Source: Dryomyza anilis
Taxonomy: Eukaryota > Arthropoda > Insecta > Diptera > Dryomyzidae
DNA length: 64,000 bases
Direction: 5' to 3'
NCBI GenBank assembly: GCA_951804985.1
Contig: OX638132.1
Coordinates: 15,853,529 to 15,917,528, forward strand
The position numbers were made by a program, and so were the translations under genes. The notes beneath the pieces were generated by a model that ran no database searches, had not been told where the DNA came from, and worked only from the letters and a program-made list of their open reading frames with translations. The stretch's first letter is position 1; every line of letters begins with the position of its first letter. Shown one piece after another: positions 61,087-64,000 of the stretch.

Positions 61087-61293
61087 GAACGATAAGTCAC
61101 CAAATACATTTTCTATGCTAAATATTTTTTATAAACTTCTTTATGAATCTGTCAATTGATAAGAAAATGTAAATCTATTAGTTGATATTTCACCTTTAAA
61201 AATGCATCAATTTATAATATTAATCAACAAACTCGGAAATAAAGTTTTTCATAAAAATGTGTTTGGTGACTTTTCGTTCTACAACGACGATAT
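61087..61293. mobile_element. TA-TIR MITE, copy 3
   Basis: Matches 32701-32949: GTCACCAAATACATTTT near the left, AGAAAATGTAAATCTAT and AATATTAATCAACAAACTCG internally, and the intact right end CGTTCTACAACGACGATA. The outermost left end is truncated to GAACGATAAGTCACC. It is the innermost insertion of the nest. Confidence 0.8.
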
Positions 61294-61548
61294 ACATTAT
61301 ACGATATACATATACAATAAATATAAGGATTATGTATAGGCATATTTCTGTTTTCGTCACAGATTAAAAAATCCGTATGTAAATAGAACTCAAATAATAT
61401 CTTGCATAGTAACATTTTTCTTTGCGAACACCATACGAACACAAACTCAAACGCTACAAAGCGAATACTAACAGAAAGAAGAGAATATAACGAATCTTAT
61501 ACACACACTTTCACAACGACAACTCTTCGTTGCTATCCTGTATCATCG

Positions 61549-61648
61549 CATGGCAACAAACAGACGCATGACAAACAGACAGACGCATGACAACGGAGAA
61601 ACGCATGACACAGACAGACGCATGGCAACGGACAGACGCATGGCACCA
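61549..61648. repeat. ~18-bp minisatellite (GACAGACGCATGGCAAC)
   Basis: About six units keyed on ACGCATGRCAAC/ACGCATGACA occur at ~17-19 bp spacing. The frames that cross it are repeat translations. Confidence 0.8.
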
Positions 61649-62042
61649 CACTACTTGTATGTATCTAGTACAGCTCTCTAGTTGGCAACAACAACGAGTT
61701 CTCTTTGTGGTACAAAAAATTTCCCGCCAAAAATTCTATCAAAAGCTTGGATGCTGCTTTATACGCATTTTTGTTGTTGTTGCACTTTCAAACGAATCAG
61801 CGGATTTGTGAAAAAAGAAAAACAATAAAAGTAATATATCAGCTAAATATATCACACTGTAAAATGTTCATATATTATTTTTTATTACTTCATGATTTTA
61901 CAATTAACAAAAAAACTATATATAAAAGTAAAACAAAATTATAATGTGCATAGCACAGTGCATATGCACAATCGATGTCGAACTAGCGTAGCGAAGAAAA
62001 GAGAAAAAACATTGTTTTGTCTGTTTTATCTTTTTGAAGCGA

Positions 62043-62092
62043 CTTTTGAAGCACTTTTAAAGCTATTTACCGCTTCAAAAGTGCTTCACAGG
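62043..62092. repeat. Imperfect hairpin
   Basis: TTGAAGCACTTTTAAAGC and GCTTCAAAAGTGCTTCA are near reverse complements around a short loop, inside the inner hAT-like element. Confidence 0.7.
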
Positions 62093-63136
62093 CCTTATTT
62101 TTAAGATGCTTATATTCTTTAGAATTGACAAAAACAAAAAAAACACACATCTTCATTAATGTTCACGTTCATAAATATTTTGCACGCTTTCCATTGTTAC
62201 TTGTTGTTCAATATTTAGTAGTATCATGAATTATTTTGTATATCATTATTACCTTAAAAACATAATAAATACATTAAAATCATAATAAAAACGCAAGAGT
62301 CAATTTTTCTTGCAGTCTTAGTCTTAGTCTTAGTCTTAGTCTTGCACTTGCTCTTGTTCTTTTTTTTTTTGCAAAATCTCGATCTTGTTCTCGTTCAAAA
62401 AAATGCAAGAACAAGAAATATTTAATCATCACTAATGTAAACAAATATCTGCCTTATACTTGAAATGTTTAAACTTGTCGAACTTGCACTTCATTTTTCG
62501 TATTTCCTTAAATAGTTACTGAGATGTTAATAATTTGAAACTTTTTTTAAATTTTTTCTTGCATTACCATTGTTTTGTTTATGTCCGAAATTGAGCTGTT
62601 TTGAAACATCAGTCAAAAATTCATTAAGACTTATAAATAGGATTCTATTGAAAAGATCCTTTAAAAGATTATAAAAAATATTCAAATGAACTTTTCAAAA
62701 TTTGAATCATTTTTTAACGTAAAAATTTTGCTTGGAGTTGCTGGTGTTTTGTTGTTAATTCGATTAATGAAACAAAAGAACAAATTTTAGACTAAATACC
62801 GTTGTTTTTGGAAATATCGTTTCTCAAAAAACAACATGTGAATTTTTGTACAACAAAACATTTTTATTTTGGGAACTCCAAATTTTTTTAAATGACATTT
62901 AAACATGACCTGTACTTAAGATCTTCTATATAAAATAAAATATGTTTTTCTGTTTCTTTTTATACTTTTTTAAAAACCGTTTTAAACCGGTATAAAACCG
63001 AAACCGTTTATATCGGTTTTGGATATCGGTTTATTTCTGATTTTTGTATAACGGTTTCGGTTACGGTTTCGGTTTTAAAAATGAAACGGTTTTAAATGGA
63101 TATCGGTTTCGGTTTCGGTTACGGTTTCAATCCTTG

Positions 63137-63415
63137 ATTATAAGAAAAAGTTTTTTTATTTTAAAGACACTCTGAAAGTAGATTCCTAATAATAAGAAAC
63201 ATTGAACTTGATATTGTGTTAAGAGGAAAGTGTTCTGATTATAAGAAAAAGTTTCATGTTTTAAAGACACTCTGAAAATAGTTTCCTAATAATAAGGAAC
63301 ATTGAACTTGATATTCTGTTAGGAGTAAAGATTTCTTATTTTAAAGAAATAGTGAATTCTTCTGATTATACGGAAAAAGTTTCCTTGAATATTAGGAAAT
63401 TGTTTTTCTGCGTGT
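63137..63415. repeat. 100-bp tandem array, right part
   Basis: Continuation of the array at 59347-60292. CATTGAACTTGATATTGTGT recurs at about 63200 and 63299, with decaying units to ~63415. Confidence 0.9.
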
Positions 63416-64000
63416 AACTTTACAATATACTACTTTAAACGTTGCTGAATTAGCGACGATAACTCGAAAATTTGTCACACAAAAGTGTGTGAAAATAAAT
63501 TACGTATTGCTTGGAGAATTTGTCGTGAATTTCGTAGTCGTTGTTTGGTTTATCTTCTTTTTTTTGTAGTCGATACAATTTATGAACTTGAGATGTATTG
63601 TTTTTTTAAAGTGAACCACTTACATATTTAATTTGCTCAATATCAATCAATTAGGTATTTTATTTTGTTATATTTGTTGAATTAAATTCTTATTTTCTTC
63701 CTAAACAAATTACCTTTGATGTTCAGTACCCGATCACGGCTTCATTGTTATGCTAAATGTCATGTTGCACGTTCGAATTCCAGGTTTCTTTGATTATTTT
63801 TTATTTTTCGTGGTCTGTACATGTTTCTTTGGGCTAAGATTTATTTCAAGTGTTTCAAGTATCAATCGTTACTCTGAAGATATGCATAATGTGTGTGTAG
63901 CGACATTTAATTTGTACAAAATGCTGTATAACAGACAAATTCTAAACACGTTCACGAATTTAGAGCAATTGTAGTGAGCAAAGAATTTGGTCTCCATTTA
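63416..64000. other. AT-rich spacer at the window end
   Basis: No repeat or gene recognised. A 74-codon frame at 63750-63974 has no domain. The expected last Ino80 exons are not here. Confidence 0.5.

Larger units (their letters stand above)
60793..62434. mobile_element. 1642-bp inner hAT-like element with 8-bp target duplication
   Basis: Begins TAGTGATGAT and ends ATCATCACTA less one base, with similar subterminal TTGCAAGAGCAAGAC and GTTCTTGCA-type words inverted at the two ends. The 8 bp ATGTAAAC flank it exactly (60785-60792 and 62435-62442). A (CTTAGT)n tract is at 62315-62345. No transposase is seen. It lies inside the 2844-bp element and itself contains a TA-TIR MITE. Confidence 0.83.
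60293..63136. mobile_element. 2844-bp hAT-like element inserted in the 100-bp array
   Basis: Ends are exact inverted repeats: CAAGGATTGAAACC (60293-60306) and GGTTTCAATCCTTG (63123-63136). The 8 bp ATTATAAG flank both sides (60285-60292 and 63137-63144), and removing the element restores the array unit, so the target duplication is well supported. Subterminal zones at 60320-60450 and 62975-63125 are full of CGGTTTCGGTTT-type words, a common hAT feature. No transposase frame is present, so it is non-autonomous and carries nested insertions. Confidence 0.88.

Overview
This is eukaryotic DNA, very AT-rich, from a dipteran insect. Evidence: fly-style 60-70 bp introns, a fly-like Ino80 gene, mini-me elements (a dipteran microsatellite-bearing family), tRNA-derived SINEs and many small TIR elements. 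A non-drosophilid higher fly such as a tephritid is a reasonable guess, but the sequence alone does not prove it. Only two host protein genes are visible, both on the plus strand; most of the rest is repeat.

Layout. 1-860 is an almost perfect GAAATAAA microsatellite. 1.34-4.16 kb is a small TIR element split by a 5'-truncated, frameshifted LINE on the minus strand. 4.2-10.9 kb is AT-rich sequence with a mini-me copy, a tRNA-derived SINE and a ~180-bp degenerate tandem repeat. 10.9-27.7 kb is a ~16.8-kb complex satellite built from two related monomers (149 bp and 98 bp), with one internal foldback. 27.7-35.3 kb is gene-free, with a cluster of nested inverted-repeat elements at 32.5-35 kb.

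Ino80, the ATPase of the INO80 chromatin-remodelling complex, starts at 36163. Eight exons can be joined in frame through 42591 (1325 codons, the start through helicase motif V). The last exons, which should carry motif VI and the C terminus, are not in the window. Intron 8 therefore appears to exceed 21 kb and to be full of transposons. A complete two-exon gene for a TACO1/YebC-type mitochondrial translational activator (54357-55405) lies inside that interval on the same strand.

42.6-54.1 kb and 55.6-64 kb hold mini-me copies (two as a ~735-bp inverted pair), a mariner transposase stub, several MITE families, a 661-bp hAT-like element with a perfect 8-bp target duplication, a long hairpin, a LINE fragment and two SINE families. 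At 59.3-63.4 kb a 100-bp tandem array is split by a 2844-bp hAT-like element (8-bp duplication), which holds another hAT-like element (8-bp duplication), which holds a TA-TIR MITE. The two host genes have no evident functional link: one acts on nuclear chromatin, the other in mitochondrial translation. No new gene system is evident; the most unusual features are the two-monomer satellite, the nested transposons and the gene within a giant intron.
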